Positions 33,098 through 41,976 of a DNA stretch of 64,000 nt are shown piece after piece. Under the pieces are notes generated by a model. It was not told the origin of the DNA and ran no database searches. It saw nothing but the letters and a program-made list of their open reading frames with translations. Source of the DNA: an uncultured Collinsella sp. (lineage in GTDB: Bacteria > Actinomycetota > Coriobacteriia > Coriobacteriales > Coriobacteriaceae). The DNA lies in contig CAKUFD010000002.1 of the NCBI GenBank assembly GCA_934647195.1, positions 225,414-289,413 of the forward strand, written 5' to 3'. A program made the position numbers and the translations under genes. Position 1 is the stretch's first letter; each line of letters opens with the position of its first letter.

Positions 33098-33134
33098 TGA
33101 CCTACCTCACTATGGCTATACGCATAATCATTCC

Positions 33135-33155
33135 ACCTAGTATTGTATACTAGGT
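33135..33155. promoter_or_regulatory. Palindromic operator between DUF1836 and degV
   Basis: Perfect 9-bp inverted repeat ACCTAGTAT-TGT-ATACTAGGT in the divergent intergenic region, 38 bases before the leader frame on one side and 38 before the degV start on the other. A good candidate binding site for the adjacent DUF1836 protein. Confidence 0.6.
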
Positions 33156-33192
33156 ATGAAACCTAATGGTATGCATCACAAAGGAGAAGTTG

Positions 33193-34065
33193 ATGAGCTG
33201 GGCTATCGTTGCTGACTCAAGCTGCAATCTTCGCTCTATCGAAGCTTCCAATCATTCAACAAACTATTCAACGGTTCCCCTTGTCATCCATGTGGGGGGA
33301 GTGGACTATGTTGATGATGAAAACCTCGATGTGCATGAGCTCAATCGCATTATCGCCGAGGAGCAAGAAGCTTCCTCAAGCTCCTGTCCGAGCGCAGGTG
33401 TTTGGGCGGAGCAATTCCGTAAGTTCGATAACGTAACCGCAATCACCATTTCCGCCAACCTCTCAGGGAGCTACGAAGCCGCCACCATGGCACGCAACAT
33501 CGTACTTGACGAGTATGCACGCGAGCATGAAGGCGTCATCTCGGGCAAGAACATTCATTTGGTAGATTCACGTGCAGCCGGCGGTAAGCTCGAAGTGCTG
33601 GTGACGACATTAAGTAGGTACCTAAACGATGCTGATCCTTCTTTTGAGCAAGCCGTAGCTTTTGTCGACAATATCGAAGAGAAGTCCCAGGTGCTTTTTT
33701 CGCTGTCAAGCTATGAAAACCTCACTAAGAACGGTCGAATGCCCCGTCTGGCCGGAACGCTTGCCAGCAGGCTAAACATCCGAGTACTTGGCACTGCAAG
33801 CCACGAGGGGACCATCAAGATCGTCGGCCCCGCACGTGGCGAAAAGAAGATGGCTAAAAAGATCATCGCCTCTATGGAAAGCGATGGATTTTCCGGCGGC
33901 CTTGTCTATATCGACCATGTAGAAAATGAGCCGGCAGCAATTCAGCTCAAACAGACCATTCTCGAGCGTTGGCCCGAATCCGAAATCCATATTCTTCCGT
34001 GTGGAGCGCTTTGCTCGTATTACGCGGAGGATCAAGGTCTCATCATTGGCTATACCTGGGCGTAG
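33193..34065 (+). CDS. DegV family fatty-acid-binding protein
   Basis: 290 aa from ATG 33193 behind AAGGAGAAG. Family signatures: SWAIVADSSCNL at the N-terminus, SSSCPSAGVWAEQF (fatty-acid pocket Ser), ITISANLSGSYEAATMA, and the mid-domain FSLSSYENLTKNGRMPRLAGTLASRLNIR. DegV/FakB proteins deliver fatty acids to FakA kinase for phospholipid synthesis. Divergent from DUF1836, with a palindrome between. Confidence 0.92.
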   Translation: MSWAIVADSSCNLRSIEASNHSTNYSTVPLVIHVGGVDYVDDENLDVHELNRIIAEEQEASSSSCPSAGVWAEQFRKFDNVTAITISANLSGSYEAATMARNIVLDEYAREHEGVISGKNIHLVDSRAAGGKLEVLVTTLSRYLNDADPSFEQAVAFVDNIEEKSQVLFSLSSYENLTKNGRMPRLAGTLASRLNIRVLGTASHEGTIKIVGPARGEKKMAKKIIASMESDGFSGGLVYIDHVENEPAAIQLKQTILERWPESEIHILPCGALCSYYAEDQGLIIGYTWA

Positions 34066-34093
34066 GGAACTCGCGGAGCTCATTTGTAAGCAA

Positions 34094-34126
34094 CGCGGCA
34101 GTAGTGCAATAACGCCTACTGCCGCG
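34094..34126 (+). terminator. degV terminator
   Basis: An 11-bp stem CGCGGCAGTAG / CTACTGCCGCG followed by TATTTCTTT. Confidence 0.75.
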
Positions 34127-34393
34127 TATTTCTTTAAACAAAGCTACTTTACATAAGATATATTATCTCGTTTATAGTTGTAGCTTCAACTTTGTACGCT
34201 AGGCGACCTTCATTGTTAGACAACTCAATCCAAACACAGAACTACTGACAAAATCCTAAGTTGAAGGCTGCTGTAAATCAATTAAGCTTGCGGCGCAGAT
34301 CGGCTCACGTCATTTCATTTCTACGTACCGGCTCCACGTGAAGGAGCACAGTTAACTAAAACGACAGCCAGTCGACGCTTGAAGTATTGAATT

Positions 34394-34432
34394 AAAAAAC
34401 CTTCCTTGGAAGGCCAAGCAATCCAAGGAAGG
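34394..34432 (-). terminator. trxB terminator
   Basis: On the - strand the stem CCTTCCTTGGA / TCCAAGGAAGG is followed by TTTTTT. Confidence 0.85.
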
Positions 34433-34457
34433 TAGCCAAATGAATACAATTAGGTAC

Positions 34458-35393
34458 CTAAGTTAATGCTAGGTAACTATAAGCCGAAGTCGCGGCAATG
34501 GCACCATCGGAAACTGCCGTGACAACTTGCCTGAGGGGCTTTGAGCGCATATCACCCGCACAAAAGAGCCCTGGAGTCCTCGTAGACATATCTTCTTCAG
34601 TGATTACCCCACCGTCATCCGCGATTTCGACATATTCATTGACTAGATCCACTACAGGGTCAAATCCTGTAAAAACAAATACGCCGAACGAACCGGCATC
34701 ATAATGTTCTTCAGTCACCCGCTGCGTCACGGTATCTCTCAAGACAATGGAAGTGGGCAACGATTCTCCCGCAAGCGAATCAACAACCGTATTAAAACGA
34801 ATTTCGATATTCTCCGCAGCGTCGATTTTCTCCACGATACCCTTTGGCGCACGGAACTGATCTCGGCGCACAAGCATGATGACGCGCGAGGCAATACGCG
34901 AAAGAAAGAAAGCTTCATCGCAAGCTGCCTTGCCGCCACCAATCACGTAAACGAGTTTTCCGCGATAAAACATGCCGTCACATGTGGCGCAATAGGACAC
35001 TCCCCTTCCGGTAAAAGCGTCCTCACCGGTAAAGCCGGCTTTTCTAGCCTTTGCCCCCAATGCACAGACAACAGCACGAGCATTGACCTCATCAGAACCG
35101 ATGCTCAGCACAAAGGAGCCGTCAGATTTAAGATAAAGAGCGTCAACAGAATGTTGCGACTGTTCAGCACCTGCATCCAAAGCGTGCTGATATAAAACGG
35201 ATCCAAGCTCAAAACCGCCAATATCGGGAAGACCCGGGTAATTATCGACAATATCAGTCTGAGCAATCTGACCACCGGGCAAACCCGGTTCGATAATAAG
35301 CGTTTTCATTCCCGCACGTGCGCCGTAGAGCGCGGCAGAAGACCCAGCGGGGCCTCCACCAATGATCGCTAAATCACACCCCGTCGTCGTCAT
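34458..35393 (-). CDS. trxB: Thioredoxin reductase
   Basis: 311 aa. FAD motif IIGGGPAGSSAALYGARAG at the N-terminus, redox site CATCDG (in VSYCATCDGMF), NAD(P) motif YVIGGGKAACDEA, and the second FAD motif TPGLFCAGDMRSKPLRQVVTAVSDG. Reduces thioredoxin; the NADPH box HRRDxxRA reads VRRDQFRA here. Monocistronic with its own terminator; thioredoxin is not adjacent. Confidence 0.95.
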   Translation of the reverse strand: MTTTGCDLAIIGGGPAGSSAALYGARAGMKTLIIEPGLPGGQIAQTDIVDNYPGLPDIGGFELGSVLYQHALDAGAEQSQHSVDALYLKSDGSFVLSIGSDEVNARAVVCALGAKARKAGFTGEDAFTGRGVSYCATCDGMFYRGKLVYVIGGGKAACDEAFFLSRIASRVIMLVRRDQFRAPKGIVEKIDAAENIEIRFNTVVDSLAGESLPTSIVLRDTVTQRVTEEHYDAGSFGVFVFTGFDPVVDLVNEYVEIADDGGVITEEDMSTRTPGLFCAGDMRSKPLRQVVTAVSDGAIAATSAYSYLALT

Positions 35394-35537
35394 GGCTCAT
35401 CCTTTCTCGCACACTAGTACGCAAGCATATCTCTCGATACACGGTAATACTACCCATCAATTCATGTTTATCTCTCGAGCTTACGCATCGATTCACTTCT
35501 CATCGTAGAATAGAGTCCACGTCGATAAGGAGTCCCT

Positions 35538-36797
35538 ATGAGCGTTGAGCAGAATCCTGCCTCAACAACTGCATCACATTCTCAACCCGTCATCACCGTC
35601 ATGCATGCATCGGTTGGTTCTGGACATAAAGCGGCAGCCAATGCTGTTGCCCAGTCAATCGACAAGCTGCGCGGTACCCATGATATTCCAGAGAACGTCC
35701 GAGTTGACGTTCTCGATATTCTCGATTATGGGCGCATCAAGTTTGATGGAAATAAAACCGCTGCCTCGTTTACCGGTGCAACGAGGCCGATTTATGACAT
35801 TACCTGGCGCTATACGCTTACCGGACGCCTTCTTTGGGGCGGCGGCACCGGTTGGTCTCGCGTAATGTTCCCTTCATTCAACGATTATGTTCGCGAAAAC
35901 AAACCGCTTGCGGTTATTGCCACCCATATCACTGCCGCGAATGTCGCCTGTGGCGCGCGAATGATCACCGGTATCGAATATCCGCTGGTCTGCATTCCCA
36001 CCGATTATGAGATCGAGGGTTGGTGGCCCCATAAAGAAACCGACCTATTCTGCGTTGCAACCGAATTCATGGCAGAAACCCTCAGGCCCCGACATGTAGA
36101 AGAGTCCAAAATTAAAATCACCGGTATTCCCGTTCGTGACGGCTTCGATGATCCATGCGACATCAAGCAGATAAAGGAATCTTTTGGACTGCCCCTCGAT
36201 AAAAAAATTGTTTTAGTGATGGCAGGCGCTTCGCTCCCGCAGCCCTACGTTCGCTTTAGAGCCGCGATCGAGCAGACCATCCCCTATCTCCGCCGCTTTA
36301 GCCGCATGCATTTTGTATTCCTTCCGGGTAAGGATAAAGAATACTCGATGCATTTAAAGTCCGTTTTTGACGGTATGGGGCTCGATAACGTTTCGGTTCT
36401 CGATTACGTCGAAGACATGGCTTCTCTCATGAAGGCATCGGATGTTGCCGTTCTTAAATCTGGCGGCCTTGCTGTCACCGAATGCCTTTGTGCAAAGCTA
36501 CCAATGCTCTTGCTTGGTAAGTCATACGGTCAGGAAAAAGCAAATACCACCATGCTCACCTCGTTTGGCGCAAGCCTACACGCCACGACCTTTAGGGAGC
36601 TCATCACCACGCTCAATCATCTTCATGAGAATCCAGCCGCACTCGAGGCACTCCTCGTCAACGCAAATGCGCTTCGGAAGCCGCACGCCGCCGAAGATAT
36701 CGTTATCGAAACCATGAAGCGAGTTGGCGTGCCCGTAAAACGAACACGCCACTTTGCTGAATTCTATATTGGTGATAAACCGGCGCACATTCGTTAA
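35538..36797 (+). CDS. Glycosyltransferase, UgtP/MGDG synthase-like
   Basis: 419 aa. The acceptor domain motif VMHASVGSGHKAAANAVAQSI is typical of diacylglycerol glucosyltransferases and MGDG synthases. The donor side has VLVMAGASLPQPYVRF, FVFLPGKD, and VAVLKSGGLAVTECLCAKLPMLLLG (nucleotide-sugar binding). It would glycosylate diacylglycerol to make membrane glycolipids. No signal peptide; probably peripheral. Divergent from trxB across a 144-base gap. Confidence 0.85.
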   Translation: MSVEQNPASTTASHSQPVITVMHASVGSGHKAAANAVAQSIDKLRGTHDIPENVRVDVLDILDYGRIKFDGNKTAASFTGATRPIYDITWRYTLTGRLLWGGGTGWSRVMFPSFNDYVRENKPLAVIATHITAANVACGARMITGIEYPLVCIPTDYEIEGWWPHKETDLFCVATEFMAETLRPRHVEESKIKITGIPVRDGFDDPCDIKQIKESFGLPLDKKIVLVMAGASLPQPYVRFRAAIEQTIPYLRRFSRMHFVFLPGKDKEYSMHLKSVFDGMGLDNVSVLDYVEDMASLMKASDVAVLKSGGLAVTECLCAKLPMLLLGKSYGQEKANTTMLTSFGASLHATTFRELITTLNHLHENPAALEALLVNANALRKPHAAEDIVIETMKRVGVPVKRTRHFAEFYIGDKPAHIR

Positions 36798-36815
36798 AGA
36801 TATGCGCGTAAACGT

Positions 36816-37259
36816 CTAAGCTACTCCGCTGGAGCCAAAACCGCCGGCCCCGCGGTCGGTCTCATCAAGCTCATCAACCTCATGCAGGCATACGGTCGGA
36901 ACTTCTTGAATAACAAGCTGAGCAATTCGTTCGCCCTTTTCAAGATGAATAGTCTGCTCGGCATCAAGGTTAATAAGAATGACTTTAAGCTCACCGCGAT
37001 AATGGGCATCGATAAGACCAGGGGTATTAACGATAGACAGCCCGCGTTTGAGCGCAAGGCCACTTCGAGGTTGAACAAAGCCAGCATAGCCATCGGGCAA
37101 AGCAATAGCTAGGCCCGTGGAAACAAGACGACGCTCATAAGGAGCAATATCTACGTTCACGTTACAACGCAAATCAAGACCAGCATCACCGGAATAAGCA
37201 TATTTCGGAAGGCTGACAGTGGGATCTAAACGTTTAATGGAAACATCAACACGAGACAT
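36816..37259 (-). CDS. dut: dUTP diphosphatase
   Basis: About 147 aa from ATG 37259 (MSRVDVSIKRLD); an in-frame ATG 12 bases upstream overlaps nrdR. Motifs: YAYSGDAGLDLR, FVQPRSGLALKRGLSIVNTPGLIDAHYRGELKVI, IAQLVIQEV, and the C-terminal P-loop-like DRGAGGFGSSG. Hydrolyses dUTP to dUMP. Follows nrdR on the same strand, joining nucleotide metabolism genes. Confidence 0.95.
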   Translation of the reverse strand: MSRVDVSIKRLDPTVSLPKYAYSGDAGLDLRCNVNVDIAPYERRLVSTGLAIALPDGYAGFVQPRSGLALKRGLSIVNTPGLIDAHYRGELKVILINLDAEQTIHLEKGERIAQLVIQEVPTVCLHEVDELDETDRGAGGFGSSGVA

Positions 37260-37267
37260 CTCGGAAA

Positions 37268-37711
37268 TCACCTCAAATTTTGAAGTTCTTCGAAGAACTC
37301 ATCGACATCTTTAAAGTCACGATACACGGAAGCGAAGCGAATATAGGCCACTTTATCGAGCTTCTCAAGACGTTTAAGCACCATATCGCCAATCTTGTGT
37401 GAACTGACAGCAGTGAGCGTACTGCTACGGAGTTCCCGCTCAATATCATCAATGAGACCGTTGAGAGCGCCCAGATCGATATCACGCTTGGATGTAGCTC
37501 TCATGAGACCTACGAGAAGCTTATTTCTATCGAAGGGCTGCGTGGAGCCATCGCTCTTAATGACTTCAATAGGGTCTTCGCAACGTTCGAACGTTGTAAA
37601 GCGAAAACCACAACTACAGCACTCGCGACGACGCTTAATAGCATTGGTTGCTTCTTGAGTACGCGAGTCGACAACACGCGTATCGGCGTGACCGCACTTT
37701 GGACAACGCAT
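37268..37711 (-). CDS. nrdR: Transcriptional repressor NrdR
   Basis: 147 aa from ATG 37711 (MRCPKCGHADTRVVDSR). N-terminal zinc ribbon with CPKC and CCSC pairs, then the ATP-cone domain (EVIKSDGSTQPFDRNKLLVGLMRAT), ending VAYIRFASVYRDFKDVDEF. Represses ribonucleotide reductase genes in response to dATP/ATP. Preceded by GGAGGTTCC. Confidence 0.96.
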   Translation of the reverse strand: MRCPKCGHADTRVVDSRTQEATNAIKRRRECCSCGFRFTTFERCEDPIEVIKSDGSTQPFDRNKLLVGLMRATSKRDIDLGALNGLIDDIERELRSSTLTAVSSHKIGDMVLKRLEKLDKVAYIRFASVYRDFKDVDEFFEELQNLR

Positions 37712-37766
37712 AGGAACCTCCAATTCTGATACAAACTAGAATACCCTATGCAAAAAGAAGTCCCTC

Positions 37767-38192
37767 TTAAAAGGAAGCTGGAACCAGAAGGTCCATACCG
37801 ATAGAAAGCTCGGAAGAAGAGAGATCGTTCCAGGAACGAATCAAAGCAACGGTATCTGATGTACTCAAATTCGAAACAGGATGCTCTTCCGCAATATCCC
37901 AGAGCGTATCACCCGATTGAACAGAAACAACGACCTGGGATGTATTTGCAGAAGCACTATCAAAAGTGCGCTGAGAAGCAATCGAATTAAAGAACGTAAA
38001 AGAAAGAGCAATCAATGCAATGGCAGCAATAAGAAACAGGCCAGATTTTGGATGCGCACTCGAGACAGAAGCCTTCTTGTCATACATGCCTTCATGTTGA
38101 GTAACACGAGGGTTGCCATCGATCACCTGGAATGAAGGACATGTGCTATACGACTTGAGCGCCAGGTTACCGTAAGTCATGGAATTATTCAT
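37767..38192 (-). CDS. LysM membrane protein, YneA-like (probable SOS division inhibitor)
   Basis: 141 aa from ATG 38192, preceded by AGGAGAGG. One membrane helix (SGLFLIAAIALIALSFTFFNSIA, about 65-88), then an extracellular LysM domain (VVSVQSGDTLWDIAEEHPVSNLSTSDTVALIRSWNDLSSSELSIGMDLLVP). It stands divergent to lexA behind SOS boxes, exactly as yneA does in Bacillus, where it delays division during SOS. The Bacillus parallel is by architecture and position, so the inhibitor role is inferred. Confidence 0.75.
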   Translation of the reverse strand: MNNSMTYGNLALKSYSTCPSFQVIDGNPRVTQHEGMYDKKASVSSAHPKSGLFLIAAIALIALSFTFFNSIASQRTFDSASANTSQVVVSVQSGDTLWDIAEEHPVSNLSTSDTVALIRSWNDLSSSELSIGMDLLVPASF

Positions 38193-38260
38193 CTCAGTAC
38201 CTCTCCTGTTCGATTCAAGAAGAGTTATATATCCTTGCGCGGACAAAGATACTAGCGCAA

Positions 38261-38329
38261 GAACGAATGTTCGTATATTATTATCTACGAACAGTTGTTC
38301 CAGTCAATAGAAATTCGAACATTTGTTTG
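38261..38329. promoter_or_regulatory. Three LexA (SOS) boxes in the yneA-like/lexA intergenic region
   Basis: Boxes follow the GAAC-N4-GTTC rule of Gram-positive LexA: GAACGAATGTTC (38261-38272), CGAACAGTTGTTCC (38288-38301) and the weaker CGAACATTTGTTTG (38316-38329). They cover the start region of both divergent genes, so LexA should control itself and the LysM protein. Confidence 0.85.
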
Positions 38330-38345
38330 GGTTTGAGGAGTAAGC

Positions 38346-38996
38346 ATGGCACGAAAGATCACGAAGCGCCAACAGCAAATCTACGATTTCATCCGCTCCT
38401 ACCAGACGGAAAAGGGCTACCCTCCCAGTGTTCGCGAAATGGCAGCGGCTGTCGGCCTCTCCTCTCCCTCAACCGTGCATGCACATCTCTCCGCTTTGGA
38501 GGCACATGGCCTCATCAAGCGCGATAAAACCAAACCTCGCGCCCTAGAGGTGTTTGAGCAGGAGGGCAATCTCGATACTACGGCAGGGTTCTCTAAAGAA
38601 TCTTCCGCACCCGAAATACGTGGCGTGGTCTCTCTCCCCCTTGTTGGCCGCGTAGCCGCCGGCATGCCCATCCTGGCCGAGCAAAATATCGAAGATACAT
38701 TTACGGTGCCGACTGAAATCGCATCGGATTCGAGTTCCTTCATTCTTGAAGTACACGGGAACTCGATGATCAACGTAGGCATCTACAATGGCGATTACAT
38801 CATTGTCCGCGAGCAACCTAGTGCCATGAATGGTGATATCGTCGTTGCCATGATCGATGGCTCTGCTACGGTCAAAACATTCTATAAAGAGCGCGGTAGG
38901 GTTCGTCTACAGCCGGAAAATGACGCAATGGAGCCTATCTTCGCCGACAACCCAACCATCCTTGGCAAGGTAGTCGCCCTCATGCGTCGCCTGTAG
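38346..38996 (+). CDS. lexA: LexA repressor
   Basis: 216 aa. N-terminal winged helix (TKRQQQIYDFIRSYQTEKGYPPSVREMAAAVGLSSPSTVHAHLSALE). Autocleavage site A105-G106 in GRVAAGMP, catalytic S140 in VHGNSM and K177 in ATVKTFYKE. Represses the SOS regulon; self-cleaves with RecA filaments. Three SOS boxes precede it, and recA in this window has one too. Confidence 0.97.
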   Translation: MARKITKRQQQIYDFIRSYQTEKGYPPSVREMAAAVGLSSPSTVHAHLSALEAHGLIKRDKTKPRALEVFEQEGNLDTTAGFSKESSAPEIRGVVSLPLVGRVAAGMPILAEQNIEDTFTVPTEIASDSSSFILEVHGNSMINVGIYNGDYIIVREQPSAMNGDIVVAMIDGSATVKTFYKERGRVRLQPENDAMEPIFADNPTILGKVVALMRRL

Positions 38997-39001
38997 TGCA
39001 A

Positions 39002-39718
39002 ATGAATACAACCCATAATTCCCAAAAGCGAATCCATATCTTCGACGACATTCGAGGTCTCACCATCATCTCTATGGTGACTTTTCACGTTTGTTATGAC
39101 TTGGCCTATCTTTATACCTTGCCCATGGGCTGGTTCACCACAGGCCCTTTTCAAGACATCTGGAGATGCTCTATTAGCTGGACTTTCCTTTTTCTTGCAG
39201 GCTGGTCCACATCCTTTTCGAGAAATAACCTGAAACGAGGATTGCTATACTCCGCAATGGCCCTTCTCGTTTGGGTAGCCACGAGCATCGCCGCGGTCGA
39301 CACACCGGTTAATTACGGAATATTGTTCTGCATGGGCGCATCAACGTTACTCTATGCATGCTCGGAGAAAATCAAAACACGAAACCCCCTGCTTATAACG
39401 CTATTGGCCCTCGTTGCCTTTTTCCTAACATATCGGATACCACGAACGACCTATCCAGTAGAGCATCTCGCCTGGCTCGGCTTTCCCTCCCCCACTTTCA
39501 TGTCGGGAGATTATTATCCGTTAGTCCCCTATTTCTTTATGTATATGGTAGGAGCCGGATGCGCTCGCATCTTTAACGAGACGGCAGATGAATACCCCTC
39601 GTGGGCAACGAGGAGATGGAGCCGTCTTCTCGAATACATCGGTACAAAAAGCCTGATCATTTACCTCGTCCATCAACCGCTTGCGCTACTTGCGCTAGAG
39701 CTAATCTTCGGTAGTTGA
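39002..39718 (+). CDS. DUF1624 membrane protein (heparan-alpha-glucosaminide acetyltransferase-like)
   Basis: 238 aa from ATG 39002. IHIFDDIRGLTIISMVTFHVCYDLAYLY is the conserved N-terminus with the membrane His, followed by six or so further helices and the C-terminal YIGTKSLIIYLVHQP typical of acyltransferase-3-like membrane enzymes. Probably moves acyl groups across the membrane; substrate unknown. Its end overlaps hflX (opposite strand) by 18 bases. Confidence 0.82.
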   Translation: MNTTHNSQKRIHIFDDIRGLTIISMVTFHVCYDLAYLYTLPMGWFTTGPFQDIWRCSISWTFLFLAGWSTSFSRNNLKRGLLYSAMALLVWVATSIAAVDTPVNYGILFCMGASTLLYACSEKIKTRNPLLITLLALVAFFLTYRIPRTTYPVEHLAWLGFPSPTFMSGDYYPLVPYFFMYMVGAGCARIFNETADEYPSWATRRWSRLLEYIGTKSLIIYLVHQPLALLALELIFGS

Positions 39719-41038
39719 TGCAAAGCTCTCGCGCCTCATCTCATCAGCAGGACTCTGCTCATATCGCTGCAAGACTCCAGCCAACTTGGAAGGAACCTTC
39801 GAGGTGATGAGCATTCCCTCGGGAATAAACTCTTCGTCTAAGATAATTCCCTGCTCATGGATTTGAGCTCGCAACGAAGCCTTCGCATACGGCAACAGCA
39901 CAGTCAATAAATGATCGGAAGCAGAGGCTCTAAGAGCTATGGTATCGATAAGGGCATCGATACCATAGCCGGTATATGCTGAACAGAAAATCTGATCGGG
40001 ATAGCGCGATTCGAGAGCATGAACATATGACGCTTCAAACCGGTCGCATTTATTGTTCACCGTAACAGATAGCTGCTCGCCGGCACCGATTTCATCGAGC
40101 ACTCGATTAACCGCCTCTAGATGCAAATCGGCATCCTCATCGGAAAAGTCTACGATTTTCAATATCAAATCAGCGTCTAGAACTTCTGAAAGCGTCGATT
40201 TAAACGCCTCAACGAGACCATGGGGGAGCTTTTGAATAAATCCAACGGTATCGGTAATGGTGACAACGCGACCACCAGGAAGGCTATAAGAGCGAGTAGT
40301 CGGGTCAAGCGTTGCAAACAGCTTGTCTTCCGAAAGAACACCCGCATCGGTCAAAGCGTTGAGTAACGTTGACTTACCCGCATTCGTGTAGCCTGCAAGA
40401 GCAATCCTAAATGCAGTGGACTCTTTCCTGCTTTTAGCCTGAACAGAACGGCGCTTTTCCAGACCATCGAGCTCACGTCTCAAAGAAGCAATCTTGTTGC
40501 GAATCAAGCGTCTATCAACTTCAAGCTGACTTTCGCCCTGGCCAAAGCGGCTTCCAATACCACCGCGAGTCTGTTCTTTGGCAAGATGGGACCACATGCC
40601 CCTCAATCGAGGCAAAAGGTATTGAAGCTGCGCGAGCTGCACCTGAATACGGCCCTCACGTGTTTTAGCATGAAGACCAAAGATATCCAAGATCAAAGCC
40701 GTGCGGTCAATAATTTTAGTGGGCTCACCTATCGTCTTTTCAAGATGGCTTTGCTGTGCCGGAGTCAGATCGTCATCAAAGATAACCGTATTAACGTCAA
40801 GCGCAGCGACAAGTCGACGAACCTCTTCGACCTTACCAGAACCGATAAACGATTTAGGAATAGGCTTATCGAGCCGTTGGACAACGCGTCCAACGGTAAT
40901 GGCACCTGCGGTATGAGCAAGCCGTTCCAGCTCATCAAGCGAGCGATCAACCGGCCAGCTGCCGTTGCGAAAATCAACGCCAACCAGTAAAACACGCTCG
41001 GGTTCAAGCTCTGTAGACAAAAAAGAAAATCGACTCAC
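39701..41038 (-). CDS. hflX: GTPase HflX
   Basis: 445 aa. N-terminal HflX domain (LERLAHTAGAITVGRVVQRLDKPIPKSFIGSGKVEEVRRLV, VIFDDDLTPAQQSHLEKTIGEPTKIIDRTALILDIF), coiled-coil linker with RGGIGSRFGQGESQLEVDRRLIRNKI, then the G domain: GYTNAGKSTLLNALT, DTVGFIQKLPH, NKCD. Rescues or splits stalled ribosomes. The ATG overlaps the miaA stop by 4 bases; the miaB-miaA-hflX order is classical. Confidence 0.95.
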   Translation of the reverse strand: MSRFSFLSTELEPERVLLVGVDFRNGSWPVDRSLDELERLAHTAGAITVGRVVQRLDKPIPKSFIGSGKVEEVRRLVAALDVNTVIFDDDLTPAQQSHLEKTIGEPTKIIDRTALILDIFGLHAKTREGRIQVQLAQLQYLLPRLRGMWSHLAKEQTRGGIGSRFGQGESQLEVDRRLIRNKIASLRRELDGLEKRRSVQAKSRKESTAFRIALAGYTNAGKSTLLNALTDAGVLSEDKLFATLDPTTRSYSLPGGRVVTITDTVGFIQKLPHGLVEAFKSTLSEVLDADLILKIVDFSDEDADLHLEAVNRVLDEIGAGEQLSVTVNNKCDRFEASYVHALESRYPDQIFCSAYTGYGIDALIDTIALRASASDHLLTVLLPYAKASLRAQIHEQGIILDEEFIPEGMLITSKVPSKLAGVLQRYEQSPADEMRRESFASTTED

Positions 41039-41976
41039 GCGGCACCCTCAATTAGCCTCTGTACCTCATCGGCAACATCTGATGCGGAAAGGCCATCAAC
41101 CTCAATCCAGCGGTAACGTGTATCGCGCCTAAACCATGAAAGTTGGCGTTTGGCATACCTACGCGAACCGCGTTTGATTAGCTCGATTGCATCATCAAGC
41201 AACAACTCGCCATCAAGATACTGAAGTACCTCTTTATAGCCAATGGCCTGAGAAGCAGTAGAGTCGCGCTGCAGACCCATCTCCAAGAGGCGCTCAACCT
41301 CATCAATAAGGCCATGTTCGATCATCGCATCGACACGCGTATCAATACGACGATACAGTTCTTCACGATTCATGGAAAGACAGAACCGTAGAGAAGGATA
41401 GCGCTCTTCAGGTGTCGAAAAGCCAGCCTTCTGATCGGCATAGCACAAACCGTCGTCAGCCATCTCGAGAGCTCGAATAACGCGTCGAACATTATGCGGA
41501 TGAATGACCTCCGCACTTCGAGGATCACGCTCTGCAAGCAACCGATGCATATAATCATCGCCCATTGAAGCAGCGAGCGCTTGATAGGCAAGGCGACGCT
41601 CGTCTTCAAATTCTCCCGAAGGAAAGTGCATATCATCAAGCGCGGCATTGATATACAGCCCCGTTCCGCCGCACATTAAAGCAACCTTTCCCGCCCGTTG
41701 GGTCTCATCGATACATTCACGGGCATCATGTTGATATAGCGCTGCAGAATAAGCGGTAACAGGAGAAACGATGTCAACGAGCCTGAGCGGTACGGGCCGC
41801 TCGTCAACTGGCGTCTTTGCAGTACCGATATCCATCCCTGTATATACCTGCATAGCGTCGGCAGAAAGAACCTCGGTACCCCACCGCTGCGCTAGACAGT
41901 CGGCGGCAGCGCTTTTCCCGACAGCTGTAGGACCGGCAATGACAATTACCTGAGCGGGTAAAGGAGCGGAACTCAT
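41035..41976 (-). CDS. miaA: tRNA dimethylallyltransferase
   Basis: 313 aa from ATG 41976; the frame is open 12 codons further but inside miaB. P-loop GPTAVGKSAAA, DAMQVYTGMDIGTAKTP, GGTGLYINA, RVIRALEM, and the C-terminal KRQLSWFRRDTRYRWIEV. Prenylates A37 of tRNAs reading UNN codons; MiaB, encoded just upstream with a 4-base overlap, then methylthiolates the product. Confidence 0.96.
   Translation of the reverse strand: MSSAPLPAQVIVIAGPTAVGKSAAADCLAQRWGTEVLSADAMQVYTGMDIGTAKTPVDERPVPLRLVDIVSPVTAYSAALYQHDARECIDETQRAGKVALMCGGTGLYINAALDDMHFPSGEFEDERRLAYQALAASMGDDYMHRLLAERDPRSAEVIHPHNVRRVIRALEMADDGLCYADQKAGFSTPEERYPSLRFCLSMNREELYRRIDTRVDAMIEHGLIDEVERLLEMGLQRDSTASQAIGYKEVLQYLDGELLLDDAIELIKRGSRRYAKRQLSWFRRDTRYRWIEVDGLSASDVADEVQRLIEGAA

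Larger units (their letters stand above)
34066..34457. other. AT-rich intergenic region without a recognisable gene
   Basis: Between the degV terminator and the trxB terminator there are about 260 bases with no credible frame. A 9-bp inverted pair CTTCAACTT (34184-34192) / AAGTTGAAG (34258-34266) and a hairpin GCTCC...GGAGC (34331-34347) are the only structures I see. It could hold a small RNA or a decayed gene; nothing supports either strongly. Confidence 0.4.
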
